From NCBI RefSeq assembly GCF_000440115.1, contig NZ_ALMY01000075.1, forward strand, positions 1 through 56,615: a stretch of DNA of 56,615 nucleotides, given 5' to 3'. A program made the translations under genes and the position numbers. Numbering within the stretch: the first letter of the stretch is position 1; each line of letters starts with the position of its first letter. This document shows positions 25,171 through 34,353 of the stretch, piece by piece. The notes beneath the pieces are model-generated. The model saw only the letters and a program-made list of their open reading frames with translations, was not told the origin of the DNA and did not search any database. This DNA comes from Streptococcus suis YS56 (GTDB lineage Bacteria > Bacillota > Bacilli > Lactobacillales > Streptococcaceae).

Positions 25171-26388
25171 TCATTTTTTTATATAAACAATGCGTTTAAT
25201 TGTTTCTATCACATACTCCACATCTTCATCACTCAAGTTGGTATGAAGAGGAAGTGTAATTTCATTTTCAAAATACTGATAGGCATTCGGAAAATCTTTC
25301 ATATCAAAACCAATATTTTTATAGGCTGTAAGAAGAGGCAGTGGCTTGTAGTGAACATTACAAGCAATCCCTGCTTCAGCCATTTTTTGAATCACTTCAT
25401 TTCGTTGTTCCAAAGTAAAGCCTTCCAGATGAGTGATATACAAGTGCATAGATGATTGTCTATCTTCGGTCTGATGTACCAACGGCTTAATCAATGTTCC
25501 TTCAAAGCCTGCATTGTATTTTTCGACAATTTCTTTTCGACGATTCAACAGGGATGGGTAACGTTCCAACTGTACCAAACCGATACCAGCCATAATATCT
25601 GTCATATTACACTTGTAACCAGGAATGACAATGTCATATTCCCATGAACCTAATTGTGTCTTGGCTAGAGCATCCTTTGTCTGCCCATGTAATGATAGAA
25701 TTTGAAATTCCTTGTACATCTCTTCATCATCCAAATCAGGACGTGCTTTCCATGTCACACTTCCACCTTCAGCGGTTGTAAAATTCTTAACTGCATGGAA
25801 AGAAAATGAGGTAAAATCTGCTAGGGAACCCGCTGGTTTCCCCTTATAACTAGCTCCTAGAGAATGTGCACTATCCGATAGAATAATAACTCTGTCGAAA
25901 AGTTTCTGCCATTTATTATCAGAAGCAGCATACAAAGAGCGTTTGTTTTCTACGATGGTATAAATCTTATCATAATCACAAGGAATACCAGCTAGATCAA
26001 CTGGGATGATAACCTTTGTTTTCGGAGTAATCGCTTTTTCCAAAGCATCATATTCCATTTCAAAGCCATCTTTTTGAATATCAACCATCACAGGTGTAGC
26101 ACCTACATGGGTAATGACACTACATGAGGCAGTATAGGTCATAGCAGGAACAATCACTTCGTCTCCAGGTCCAACTCCAAGAACTCGCAAGACTAGTTCT
26201 AATCCTGCAGTAGCAGAATTTAAACACACAGTTTTATTGGTTCCTGTAAATACTGATAACCTACGTTCTAGCTCTTTTGTCTTTGGTCCTGTTGTAATCC
26301 AACCAGATTTTAGTGTGTCAATAACTTCATCAATTTCAGCTTGGGTAATATCTGGTGGTGAAAATGGAATATTTTGTCTTTTTGTCAT
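25171..26388 (-). CDS. DegT/DnrJ/EryC1/StrS sugar aminotransferase
   Basis: A 405-residue PLP enzyme. FSPPDITQAEIDEVIDTLKSGWITTGPKTKELE is the family N-terminus, DSAHSLGASYKG carries the cofactor-binding aspartate, and SFSFHAVKNFTTAEGGSV the Schiff-base lysine. Such enzymes transfer an amino group to a keto-sugar nucleotide. The CapD-like dehydratase encoded upstream makes UDP-4-keto-6-deoxy-HexNAc, so the expected product is a UDP-2-acetamido-4-amino-trideoxyhexose (AATGal or the gluco isomer). A good AATAGGAG precedes the ATG. Confidence 0.92.
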   Translation of the reverse strand: MTKRQNIPFSPPDITQAEIDEVIDTLKSGWITTGPKTKELERRLSVFTGTNKTVCLNSATAGLELVLRVLGVGPGDEVIVPAMTYTASCSVITHVGATPVMVDIQKDGFEMEYDALEKAITPKTKVIIPVDLAGIPCDYDKIYTIVENKRSLYAASDNKWQKLFDRVIILSDSAHSLGASYKGKPAGSLADFTSFSFHAVKNFTTAEGGSVTWKARPDLDDEEMYKEFQILSLHGQTKDALAKTQLGSWEYDIVIPGYKCNMTDIMAGIGLVQLERYPSLLNRRKEIVEKYNAGFEGTLIKPLVHQTEDRQSSMHLYITHLEGFTLEQRNEVIQKMAEAGIACNVHYKPLPLLTAYKNIGFDMKDFPNAYQYFENEITLPLHTNLSDEDVEYVIETIKRIVYIKK

Positions 26389-26397
26389 TTCAATCTC

Positions 26398-27096
26398 CTA
26401 TTTTATTACATTAATTACTGTATCTATCATTACCTTAAAATCAGAAACAATTCCAAAGTTTCTGATATATTCCAAATTGTATTTCATTTTTTCTGGTAAC
26501 ACTTTTTGAACATATGCTTCATCAGGACTATAGCCTTGAGAACAATATTCTTCTAAAACAGCATCTTCATCCTTATATGCAATACTTGCTGGTGAAGTAA
26601 TTCCTGCTGGCAATAGCAAAGTCGCAAGCATTTCATCAGTGTAATGGTCAACATATTTTTGTACTTCTGGTCTTACGCCAACAAAACTCATATCCCCTGT
26701 CAAAACATTAAAGAGTTGAGGCACTTCATCCAGCCTATATTTTCTGATAATATGACCGACTTTTGTAATACGATTATCTTGACCGACTGTGACAAGACTT
26801 CCGACTTTATCCGCATCAGAAATCATCGTTCTAAACTTAAATATTCTAAAAATTCGACCATATCTTGTAACACGTTCTTGACGATAAAAAATTGGTCCTT
26901 TGCTATCTAGTTTTATCCAAATAGATAGACCGATGATGGCTGGCGATAATAATACTAATAGGATTAGTGCTAGTAACTTATCCGTAGTATATTTTAAAAA
27001 TAATTCAAACTTTCTTGTTTCAATTTTATCAAAATACTGACCTGTTATTTCATTCGCTTTTAGATATTCTTTTGTTATAGTTCTTCCACTATGCAT
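26398..27096 (-). CDS. Priming undecaprenyl-phosphate sugar transferase
   Basis: A 232-residue polyisoprenyl-phosphate glycosyl-1-phosphate transferase. One membrane hairpin lies at about residues 37-60 (TTDKLLALILLVLLSPAIIGLSIWI), followed by the catalytic part: GPIFYRQERVTRYGRIFRIFKFRTM, KYRLDEVPQLFNVLTGDMSFVGVRPE. The short form, without the extra N-terminal helices, resembles PglC-type enzymes. It should start the repeat unit on the lipid carrier, probably with the amino sugar made by its neighbours. Confidence 0.93.
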   Translation of the reverse strand: MHSGRTITKEYLKANEITGQYFDKIETRKFELFLKYTTDKLLALILLVLLSPAIIGLSIWIKLDSKGPIFYRQERVTRYGRIFRIFKFRTMISDADKVGSLVTVGQDNRITKVGHIIRKYRLDEVPQLFNVLTGDMSFVGVRPEVQKYVDHYTDEMLATLLLPAGITSPASIAYKDEDAVLEEYCSQGYSPDEAYVQKVLPEKMKYNLEYIRNFGIVSDFKVMIDTVINVIK

Positions 27097-27171
27097 TCAT
27101 TCTCCTAATTGCAAGGTTAGCAGATTTTACCACTAATCCTCAATCCTAAAATACTCTAAATAGTCCTTAAA

Positions 27172-27849
27172 TCAATCTTGTGCGACTAAGCAAGTATCTA
27201 ATAAGAAACCATTCTGTCCTCCCCACTCGGCTAAGCCACGATAGTAAAAATACTTCATGTCATCTCCAATGATAAAGGGGATATGTCCATGTTTAAGACA
27301 TTCTTTAAACATAATCAATCGACCTACTCGCCCGTTACCATCTTGGAATGGATGGATGCGTTCAAATCGAACATGAAAATCAAGAATATCCTCAAAGGAA
27401 GTCTCAGGCAAGCCGTGATAGCTGTTCAGCAGTTCTTGCATGTCCGACTCCACATGTTCAGGTAAGCTTGTTTCTCGACCGCCGACTTCATTCGGAAATC
27501 TCTTATAATCACCGACTTGAAACCATGACTTCCGCGAATCAGAGGTCCCTCTCTTCAATATAGCATGGATATCCTTTATCCATTTTTCGTTCAATTTCTC
27601 TTGAAAGCTATCTAAGAGAAAATCAAAAGCCGTAAAATGATTGGTCGTTTCGATAATATCATCCACCTTTATGGTTGAATTTTCTTCAAAACCAATCGTA
27701 TTGGTCTCATAGATATACCTTGTCTGGTCATACGTCAGTTGACTGCCTTCAATGTGGTTTGAGTTGAAAGCCAGCTCGATTTGAATCTTATGGTAAAGAC
27801 CACCTTTGATCCTATTTTCTTTTTCTCTTACTAACCTATGACCTAGCAT
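27172..27849 (-). CDS. Fic family protein (class II, putative AMPylator)
   Basis: A 225-residue Fic-fold protein with the full catalytic motif HPFQDGNGRVGR near residue 170 and an N-terminal SNHIEG, fitting the inhibitory S-x-x-x-E-G helix of class II Fic proteins. These transfer AMP or a related group to a target protein, with the glutamate blocking ATP until relieved. Its place inside the capsule operon, between the dehydratase and the priming transferase, is odd: it is no biosynthetic enzyme. The start has GAGG. It could be cargo, or a modifier of a cps protein; nothing here proves either. Confidence 0.92.
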   Translation of the reverse strand: MLGHRLVREKENRIKGGLYHKIQIELAFNSNHIEGSQLTYDQTRYIYETNTIGFEENSTIKVDDIIETTNHFTAFDFLLDSFQEKLNEKWIKDIHAILKRGTSDSRKSWFQVGDYKRFPNEVGGRETSLPEHVESDMQELLNSYHGLPETSFEDILDFHVRFERIHPFQDGNGRVGRLIMFKECLKHGHIPFIIGDDMKYFYYRGLAEWGGQNGFLLDTCLVAQD

Positions 27850-27876
27850 ATCTTACCTCAGGAAAGTATTTCAACC

Positions 27877-27933
27877 TTCCTAGAATCTAAATACTATTTA
27901 GACTCTAGGAAAGTAAAAATATTTTTTACTTTC
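27877..27933. repeat. Two overlapping inverted repeats between the dehydratase and fic genes
   Basis: Arms 27877-27892 and 27896-27911 (TTCCTAGA-A/G-TCTAAAT) pair over 16 bases with one mismatch. A second repeat, GAAAGTAAAAA (27909-27919) with TTTTTACTTTC (27923-27933), shares the bases 27909-27911, so full pairing of the two is mutually exclusive. The minus-strand hairpin nearest the dehydratase stop is terminator-like. Confidence 0.65.
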
Positions 27934-29760
27934 TTATTCTTGTTTTGCAAATTCAATCAAGATATCTTTTAATTCATTTCTATCTTTTTGGAGTAATCCA
28001 TTGATAAATGAATTGACAATATCCGATTGCTTATTTGTAACGCGACCCACAAATATTTTTTCATAAATTTGTTCGCTAACACGTTCTTCTGTTGATAGTA
28101 ATTCCTCGTAGAGTTTCTCGCCTGGTCTGATTCCAGATTCTACAATCCCGATTTCTTCCTCAGTATGACCACTCAGCAGAATAACTTTTCTTGCCAATTC
28201 CAAAATTTGTACAGGCTCACCCATATCCAAGACAAAGATTTCTCCGCCTTTTGCCAAATGTCCAGCTTGTATAACCAAACGACTTGCCTCAGGAATCGTC
28301 ATGAAATAACGAGTCATCCTAAAGTCGGTAACCGTAACAGGTCCACCTTTTCTAATTTGTTCCTTGAATAGCGGCACAACACTGCCACGACTACCTAGAA
28401 CATTCCCAAAACGGACTGCCGCAAATTGAGTCTGACCTGGCTCGTTTAAACCTGTTACAATCATTTCTGCAACACGCTTGGTCGCTCCCATAACATTTGG
28501 AGGATTAACAGCTTTATCTGTTGAAACCATAACAAATTTGGCAACTTTTGCAGTTTTAGCCGCCTCAGCCACATTCTTCGTTCCAAAAATATTATTCTTC
28601 ACTGCTTCATGTGGATTGTATTCCATCAAAGGAACATGCTTATGTGCTGCAGCATGATAAACAACATCGGGTTGATAATCAGCCATTATGCTAAAAATCA
28701 ATTCTCTATCTTGAATATCTGCAATGAGAGGGACCAACTCAATCTTACCTTGGTACTTTTCCAGTAACTCTCGATGAATGAGATAGATTGAATTTTCTCC
28801 ATGTCCAAGCAACATCAAGCGTTTAGGCATAAACTTAGCAATTTGACGACATAACTCTGAACCGATAGAGCCACCTGCTCCTGTGACAAGGATTGTTTTC
28901 CCTTTGAAAAACTGATTCAATTCATCCTGATCCAAAACAACCTCTGGTCGACCAAGAAGGTCTGCTACGTCAATTTCCTGAAAGACACTGACAGACATGT
29001 TCCCCGCCATAATGTCTTCAATGCTCGGCATATTATTGACGGTCACTCCTGTAGTGTTACAGATTTCAACAATCTTCTCTCTCTCCTTACCATTTAAAGA
29101 AGGGATGGCAATCGTCACTTGGTCAACAGCTAATTCTTTTACCAATCGTGGAATATCATTACGATTCCCTAAAACTTTGGCAGTACGGATAAATGTTCCA
29201 AGTTTATTTGGATCACGATCAACTATACCGACAATTTCAAAATTCAATTTTCGATCTTCGACGGTATTGATAAAAATATTCCCACCATCTCCAGCACCTA
29301 CTACTAAGATTCTTAGTGGGCTATCCTTCTTTCGAATGACATTTTTTCTCGTCTCATGTAAGACTTTCCAAACAATCCTCGGAGTAATGAGCATTACATA
29401 CGACAAAAATAAGGACACTAAGATGAAACGATAACTAAAGGTCTGCCATAGAATCATTGAAATGATTAAAAATAATGAATAAGCGGATATCAAACTCAGT
29501 CCTATTTTCACATAACTTTGATATCCAGTATACCTCGTAATTAACGAAAAAACCTTTAGTCTAACTGAGATAATCGGGTAGAATATTAAAACAAATAAAA
29601 CTGCAAGAATAAAGCGTTCATCTGGAATATCAATAATAACATCCAAAAACAGCCTGCTCAAAATCATGGAAACTGTAATAAGACACGTATCCATGCACAT
29701 GAGTATCAATCGTTTACTGTTGCGCTCTAACAGTTTATCGGTAACAGTTCCTAAATCCAT
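27934..29760 (-). CDS. CapD/WbpM-type UDP-GlcNAc 4,6-dehydratase
   Basis: A 608-residue membrane-anchored NDP-sugar dehydratase/epimerase. The N-terminus has about four membrane segments (residues 20-125), then a first Rossmann part (RILVVGAGDGGNIFINTVE) and the SDR catalytic part from about residue 290 (TILVTGAGGSIGSELCRQIAKF, YHAAAHKHVPLME, STDKAVNPPNVMGATKRVAE with the M-x3-K active site). It should produce UDP-4-keto-6-deoxy-N-acetylhexosamine for the DegT aminotransferase. GGAGAG precedes the ATG. It follows wzh by 28 bases. Confidence 0.93.
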   Translation of the reverse strand: MDLGTVTDKLLERNSKRLILMCMDTCLITVSMILSRLFLDVIIDIPDERFILAVLFVLIFYPIISVRLKVFSLITRYTGYQSYVKIGLSLISAYSLFLIISMILWQTFSYRFILVSLFLSYVMLITPRIVWKVLHETRKNVIRKKDSPLRILVVGAGDGGNIFINTVEDRKLNFEIVGIVDRDPNKLGTFIRTAKVLGNRNDIPRLVKELAVDQVTIAIPSLNGKEREKIVEICNTTGVTVNNMPSIEDIMAGNMSVSVFQEIDVADLLGRPEVVLDQDELNQFFKGKTILVTGAGGSIGSELCRQIAKFMPKRLMLLGHGENSIYLIHRELLEKYQGKIELVPLIADIQDRELIFSIMADYQPDVVYHAAAHKHVPLMEYNPHEAVKNNIFGTKNVAEAAKTAKVAKFVMVSTDKAVNPPNVMGATKRVAEMIVTGLNEPGQTQFAAVRFGNVLGSRGSVVPLFKEQIRKGGPVTVTDFRMTRYFMTIPEASRLVIQAGHLAKGGEIFVLDMGEPVQILELARKVILLSGHTEEEIGIVESGIRPGEKLYEELLSTEERVSEQIYEKIFVGRVTNKQSDIVNSFINGLLQKDRNELKDILIEFAKQE

Positions 29761-29788
29761 TTTCTCTCCACAATCTAGAGTAACCAGT

Positions 29789-30520
29789 TTAAATCGCCTG
29801 GTTTTTTAATAGCATAAGAGGATTCTTTTTCAGCAACGCTTTCGCTTTATCTTTGCCAAATTCCTCTGTTATTAACTTATAAGCCTCCCTCATAAACGGA
29901 GGTCTACTAGATAAATTATGCATATCACTGGCAACACAATGTACTAAATCCTGCTCTAAAAAATACCGAGTGCGTTTTTTAAATTCTTTTGCTCGATCGC
30001 CAATTAAAGCGGGCTTCAGCACATGATTACTATTTACTTGAGTATAGCATCCCTTGTCAATTAACTCTTCTACTCTCTCTGCATGAAACGCTAGTGCATC
30101 ATATCGTTCTATATGAGCAAGTACGGGAGTTAGCCCAAGTAGCGTCACTTCGTTCACTGCTTCTTGAATCTCTTTCCAAGGAGTATTCATACTGAATTCC
30201 AAGAGAATATAGCGCGAGCCATTAAGTGTGGGTACTTTCTTTTTTTCAAGTTTGCTTAAGATATCTTTACTATAATACAATTCAGCACCATAGCACAATC
30301 GTATTTCAGGATAAACTTCTGATACTGCTTCTTTAAGTTGAAGAAAGTTAGTCATGATAACTTTTTCTGGTGTTTCAAACATCCCTTTTCGTCTATGTGA
30401 AGTCGCAACGATGATGCGAACACCTTGACGATAAGCTTCGCCTATCAAACTCAGGCTCTCTTCAATAGTTTTGGGACCGTCATCCACACCAAATATGATA
30501 TGCGAATGAATATCAATCAT
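29789..30520 (-). CDS. wzh: Capsule tyrosine-protein phosphatase (PHP family)
   Basis: A 243-residue metal-dependent phosphatase of the CpsB/Wzh type. MIDIHSHIIFGVDDGPKT begins the PHP domain, with further metal ligands in VATSHRRKGMFETP, ELYYSKD, LAHIERYDAL and VASDMHNLSSRPP. It removes phosphate from the tyrosines of the Wze kinase and so tunes capsule chain length and amount. It lies directly after wze, as in other streptococci; in S. suis nomenclature it is CpsD. Confidence 0.95.
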   Translation of the reverse strand: MIDIHSHIIFGVDDGPKTIEESLSLIGEAYRQGVRIIVATSHRRKGMFETPEKVIMTNFLQLKEAVSEVYPEIRLCYGAELYYSKDILSKLEKKKVPTLNGSRYILLEFSMNTPWKEIQEAVNEVTLLGLTPVLAHIERYDALAFHAERVEELIDKGCYTQVNSNHVLKPALIGDRAKEFKKRTRYFLEQDLVHCVASDMHNLSSRPPFMREAYKLITEEFGKDKAKALLKKNPLMLLKNQAI

Positions 30521-30558
30521 ACTAATACCTACTTATCAAACTTATATTATCTGAGAAA

Positions 30559-31245
30559 TTAAGCTTTTTTGCCGTAATGTCCGTAGTTTCCGTATTCACT
30601 ATACTTCTCATTGGCAATATCATATTTGTTCAAGATAACGCCTAAGAACGGTGTGCCTGTTTGATCCAACTGCTCTTTTACTTTTTTCAAAGATGAGCGC
30701 TTAACACTGCCTGCTTCTACTACTGCAACCATCGCATCACATTTTTGTGCAATGATAGCTGCATCAATTACCAGTCCTAATGGTGGACAGTCAACGATAA
30801 CATAATCATAATAGCGACGAAGAGTCGCAAGTAGATTTTCAAAATTCTTACTTTGTAAAAGGGCAGTAGGGTTGGGAGAAACCTTTCCTGACTCAATTAC
30901 GGTTAAGTTTGGAATATCTGTATCGCATAATCCTTGAGACAAGTCTGTTGTCCCTGCTAGGTAATCCGTCAAGCCTGTAATCTTTGTAATTGGCTTGAAG
31001 AAACCAGGCATGACTGAATTTCGGATATCTGCATCCACCAAAACGGTCTTATAACCTGAACGAGCATAGGCAATAGCGAGACTAGCCGCAGTTGTACTCT
31101 TACCTTCATTCGATTGAACAGAGGTAATGCCAACAACCTTAATATCCGCTCCGCTAAGCTGAATGTTGGTACGGATGGCATTGAAATATTCTTCTGTCTT
31201 ATTTACCAATTCTTTTTTAGTACGTGCAATTTCTAACGTTGCCAT
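30559..31245 (-). CDS. wze: Capsule BY-kinase
   Basis: A 228-residue bacterial tyrosine kinase, cytoplasmic partner of Wzd. GITSVQSNEGKSTTAASLAIAYA is Walker A, KTVLVDADIRNS is A', DYVIVDCPPLGLVID is Walker B, and the tail KYSEYGNYGHYGKKA carries the autophosphorylated tyrosine cluster. It is 9 bases after wzd with AATAGGAGGA upstream. Together with Wzd and Wzh it controls polymer length. S. suis literature calls it CpsC; pneumococcal literature CpsD. Confidence 0.95.
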   Translation of the reverse strand: MATLEIARTKKELVNKTEEYFNAIRTNIQLSGADIKVVGITSVQSNEGKSTTAASLAIAYARSGYKTVLVDADIRNSVMPGFFKPITKITGLTDYLAGTTDLSQGLCDTDIPNLTVIESGKVSPNPTALLQSKNFENLLATLRRYYDYVIVDCPPLGLVIDAAIIAQKCDAMVAVVEAGSVKRSSLKKVKEQLDQTGTPFLGVILNKYDIANEKYSEYGNYGHYGKKA

Positions 31246-31254
31246 ATTGTCCTC

Positions 31255-31944
31255 CTATTTCAATTTCTTCGAATCTGGTACTACACCAAGCAAGGTCAAG
31301 CCCATTACCTCTTCAATATCCTGAGGGCGTTTGACACGGTCATCCAAAACTTCCATAACCAGTACAAGAGCTGTTGCCAAGATACCACCAGATAATAAAC
31401 CAAGTATGATATTTCGTTTTGTATTTGGAGTGGTTGGCTCTTCCGCTGGAACTGCTTCTTCAAGTGTTGTCACATCACTTACCTTGGTGACCTCAACAAT
31501 CTTTTGTGCTGCAAAGGTGCGAAGGCTATTTGCAATACGTGCCGCTTCATTTGGATCCGCATCACGCACGGAGATAGAAACGATACGAGTATCGACAGGG
31601 ATAGAAACTGAAACCTTTTCTTTTAAGTTCTCGTTCAAGTTCAACTCTGTAGCTACTTGCGTCAATACATCTTGTGATAGGATAATTTCCTTATAGTCTT
31701 TTACCAAATAGGTACCTGCTTGTAACTCTTGGTTGGTCAACCCGGCACCAGCTTCTACATTTTGACTCACTACATAGATACGAGTTGTCGAGTCAAACTG
31801 TGGTGTTACCAAGAAACTATTGTAGACAAAGGCAATTCCTGCACCCAAAAAGGATGTTAGGATAATAAGAAACTTCTTTCTCCACAATGTTTTTAATAAG
31901 TATAATACATCAATTTCGATTGTATTTGATTCTTGATTATTCAT
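31255..31944 (-). CDS. wzd: Capsule chain-length regulator (Wzz family)
   Basis: A 229-residue polysaccharide co-polymerase. Two membrane segments bracket an extracellular domain: about residues 28-48 (KFLIILTSFLGAGIAFVYNSF) and about 182-202 (IILGLLSGGILATALVLVMEV), the latter preceded by a proline-rich PAEEPTTPNT stretch. The cytoplasmic tail (VKRPQDIEEVMGLTLLGVVP) contacts the Wze kinase. It follows wzg by 15 bases with AATAGGAG. Length and layout match streptococcal CpsC/Wzd. Confidence 0.95.
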   Translation of the reverse strand: MNNQESNTIEIDVLYLLKTLWRKKFLIILTSFLGAGIAFVYNSFLVTPQFDSTTRIYVVSQNVEAGAGLTNQELQAGTYLVKDYKEIILSQDVLTQVATELNLNENLKEKVSVSIPVDTRIVSISVRDADPNEAARIANSLRTFAAQKIVEVTKVSDVTTLEEAVPAEEPTTPNTKRNIILGLLSGGILATALVLVMEVLDDRVKRPQDIEEVMGLTLLGVVPDSKKLK

Positions 31945-31959
31945 GTTTTCTCCTATTTT

Positions 31960-33399
31960 TTAATTTCCATCCAATACTGACTGAATCGCTGCCTTTGCTT
32001 GCTCCAGACTGTCTTGGTTAATTTCCATCATATAAAGTTGTGAACCAGGCATCGCATAAGAAGGTAAATCCATACGACCTGAACCTGTCAAGGCCTGAGA
32101 CTCAACTGTAAACTGGGTTCCGGATTCTAATTGCGTATTGACCAAGCCCATAATCGTTTCTAAGCTCAAATCTGTTTGGATAGATCCTTCCAAACCAGTT
32201 AGAATAGCTTGATAATTCGCTAGATTATCTGGTGAACTCAATTTTTTTATGAGGGCTGCAATGACTTTTTCTTGGTTTTGACCGCGATCATTATCACCAT
32301 TAGCCAACGAATACCGCTCACGAACAAAGATTAGCGCTTGCTCTGCATCTAGATGCACTGTCCCAACCGGGAAATTATACCCTCCGCTTGTAAATTCTTG
32401 GGTATTTTCAACATCAATACCACCAACCAAATCAATCAACTGTAAGAAGGAAGTAAAGTTGAGTCGGATATAGTTACTAATGTCAATACCATAAAGATTT
32501 TCTAAGGTGTGCACGGAGGCGTTCACACCATAAATTCCAGCATGTGTTAGTTTATCGTATTGATTTTGCCCACCATCTGCGATAGCAACGTATGAATCTC
32601 GTGGAGTAGTTGTCAATAAAATCTTATGTGTCGCACGATTGACAGTCATAATGATATTGACATCGGAACGCGAAACAGATGAAATTGGACCGTAGGTATC
32701 AATACCACTGATATAGATATTGAAGCTGTCCCCACTCGCTTGTTTGACTGCTGTTTCAACAGTCTGAGTCACTTTGAAACTATATATTTTTTTCACTTTT
32801 GAAGAAAAGTCTGGGTCTTCATTTTCTAAAATATTGCTAAAAACTCCGTTGAAGACCATCGCTTGACTCTCACCATTCAACATAGATTGATATGCTGTCA
32901 GGTAAGAGGTTGTGGGGCTAGTTGCTAGTTGAGTAGATTCCATTTTGGATATGTCATCCAACAAAGCGGTGATGTTATCTTGGTCGTATTCGGCTGGAGC
33001 AAGAACATTCGTAAGCTGACGAACATCTGTAATATCACTATTTGCAGGGACAAGAATGCTCATTTCATATTCTGAAAATGTCGAATTTGAATTTAGTCGT
33101 GTTGAAAATTTTACAACTTCTTGCATTCCATAGATTCCAACAGACGTGATGACTAGTGAAAAAACAAGTAAGAGCGCTGTAAATATGCGCGCTTTCTTAC
33201 GCCACATCAATAATCCAGTCAATACTGCCACTCCTACTAGCAAAAGCGTCACAATATAGTTTAAATACCGGAAATCTAGGATGTTATAGCGATACATGGT
33301 CACTAAAAACAAACATAGAGTAATGGCGTAAAGCCCCAAAAGGGCAAAATTTACCAATTTGAGCTTGGACGACTTCCTTCGCCCGCTTCTCTTTTTCAT
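31960..33399 (-). CDS. wzg: LytR-CpsA-Psr family capsule attachment protein
   Basis: A 479-residue protein, first gene of the capsule operon. Three membrane segments lie within residues 15-90, followed by an accessory domain and the LCP domain from about residue 250 ([64 protein letters not shown]), which holds the phosphate-binding arginines and aspartates. LCP proteins ligate polymer to peptidoglycan. The frame opens at a TTG at 33405, but the ATG at 33399 has GGAAGG at the right distance. S. suis name CpsA. Confidence 0.95.
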   Translation of the reverse strand: MKKRSGRRKSSKLKLVNFALLGLYAITLCLFLVTMYRYNILDFRYLNYIVTLLLVGVAVLTGLLMWRKKARIFTALLLVFSLVITSVGIYGMQEVVKFSTRLNSNSTFSEYEMSILVPANSDITDVRQLTNVLAPAEYDQDNITALLDDISKMESTQLATSPTTSYLTAYQSMLNGESQAMVFNGVFSNILENEDPDFSSKVKKIYSFKVTQTVETAVKQASGDSFNIYISGIDTYGPISSVSRSDVNIIMTVNRATHKILLTTTPRDSYVAIADGGQNQYDKLTHAGIYGVNASVHTLENLYGIDISNYIRLNFTSFLQLIDLVGGIDVENTQEFTSGGYNFPVGTVHLDAEQALIFVRERYSLANGDNDRGQNQEKVIAALIKKLSSPDNLANYQAILTGLEGSIQTDLSLETIMGLVNTQLESGTQFTVESQALTGSGRMDLPSYAMPGSQLYMMEINQDSLEQAKAAIQSVLDGN

Positions 33400-33430
33400 A
33401 AACAACCTTCCTTTTACTTATAACGTACCC

Positions 33431-33459
33431 ATTATATCATAGAAATTAATATTTTACCC
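33431..33459 (-). promoter_or_regulatory. Capsule operon promoter
   Basis: TATAAT (33436-33431) lies about 30 bases before the wzg ATG; the -35 (GGGTAA at 17 bases) is poor, so an activator or other elements may matter. Confidence 0.55.
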
Positions 33460-33496
33460 TTCTTTAGTGCTGGAAAACGTTATCTTGTTCGTTTTT

Positions 33497-34231
33497 TCAC
33501 ATTTTGATTGATCGTATGAAGGTAAGTTGGTTTGCCGTTGATTCGGAAGCACAATATTCAAAGTCATCCACCTTAAAATCTTGAATGTCCGATAATTTCT
33601 GAATATTGTTCTTAGCCAACCAGGACAGCAATCTTCCTCTACCTTTTTTTGATATAGTCGAGTGAACTTTTAGCTGACCTGCTTTTTCTTCCATGAAAAG
33701 AATTTTAACTAATCTTTTCTGAATCTGTGGAGAAAACACCTGCTCAAATTCTGACGAAGCCAGTGAGAGAATCAGTTCATCATCACCAACTTCTTGGTCA
33801 TAATACGGTCGCCAGTACTGTTTCAAAGACTGATTGCCTATCTTTAAGCTCCCTTGAAAATCTAAGCGGTGAGGTGAAATGAATTCAAAAGGATGAATCA
33901 ATCCGTATAAGGCTGTCGCAACACGAACGTGGTCACGTAGGTAATTTTCTTCTTTCGAATCTATACCTCGCCTATCCATATAACGATACATGAGACCATC
34001 ATATAACTGCCAGGCTGGATAGGTTTTTGCTTGACCTGTCCTGATTCGATGCCAACGATCAGCTTCTAACTCAGCCTTTTCTTCATTCAATTTATAAAAG
34101 GCAGCCATCTTTTTTACATCAAATTGACTTATGGCATCCAGTACCTGCTTGCTTCGATCAGACAGGGGATAAAACGGGGCATTCTCTAGATTTGTATTTA
34201 CTTCTTTTGCATTAGGTATAATTATTTTCAT
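33497..34231 (-). CDS. yaaA: YaaA family peroxide stress protein
   Basis: A 244-residue YaaA/DUF328 protein. Typical parts are MKIIIPNAKEVNT at the start, ALYGLIHPFEFISPHRLDFQ in the middle and VHSTISKKGRGRLLSWLAKN near the end. E. coli YaaA lowers free iron during peroxide stress; the DNA-binding fold is shared. It corresponds to the orfX-like gene upstream of S. suis capsule loci. The ATG at 34231 lies exactly where the transcript should start from an extended -10, so the message may lack a leader; the GTG one codon earlier is the alternative. Confidence 0.88.
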   Translation of the reverse strand: MKIIIPNAKEVNTNLENAPFYPLSDRSKQVLDAISQFDVKKMAAFYKLNEEKAELEADRWHRIRTGQAKTYPAWQLYDGLMYRYMDRRGIDSKEENYLRDHVRVATALYGLIHPFEFISPHRLDFQGSLKIGNQSLKQYWRPYYDQEVGDDELILSLASSEFEQVFSPQIQKRLVKILFMEEKAGQLKVHSTISKKGRGRLLSWLAKNNIQKLSDIQDFKVDDFEYCASESTANQLTFIRSIKM

Positions 34232-34237
34232 CACTTA

Positions 34238-34246
34238 ATTATACCA
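34238..34246 (-). promoter_or_regulatory. Extended -10 promoter of yaaA
   Basis: TGGTATAAT (34246-34238). The -10 ends 7 bases before the A of the ATG; no Shine-Dalgarno follows. Confidence 0.5.
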
Positions 34247-34289
34247 TAGAGTAGCTTAATTCCTGAACCTCAACCCCATCATTCATATA

Positions 34290-34325
34290 TTGTATTTCTG
34301 CAACTTTTCCTATATACTAGCTAGT
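34290..34325 (+). promoter_or_regulatory. Promoter and palindrome of the MocR-type gene
   Basis: TTGTAT (34290-34295) and TATACT (34313-34318) at 17 bases. A perfect palindrome, ACTAGCTAGT (34316-34325), overlaps the -10 end and start point and may be the operator. Confidence 0.55.
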
Positions 34326-34353
34326 AACATAGTCTATAAAAAAGGGGGCTTAG

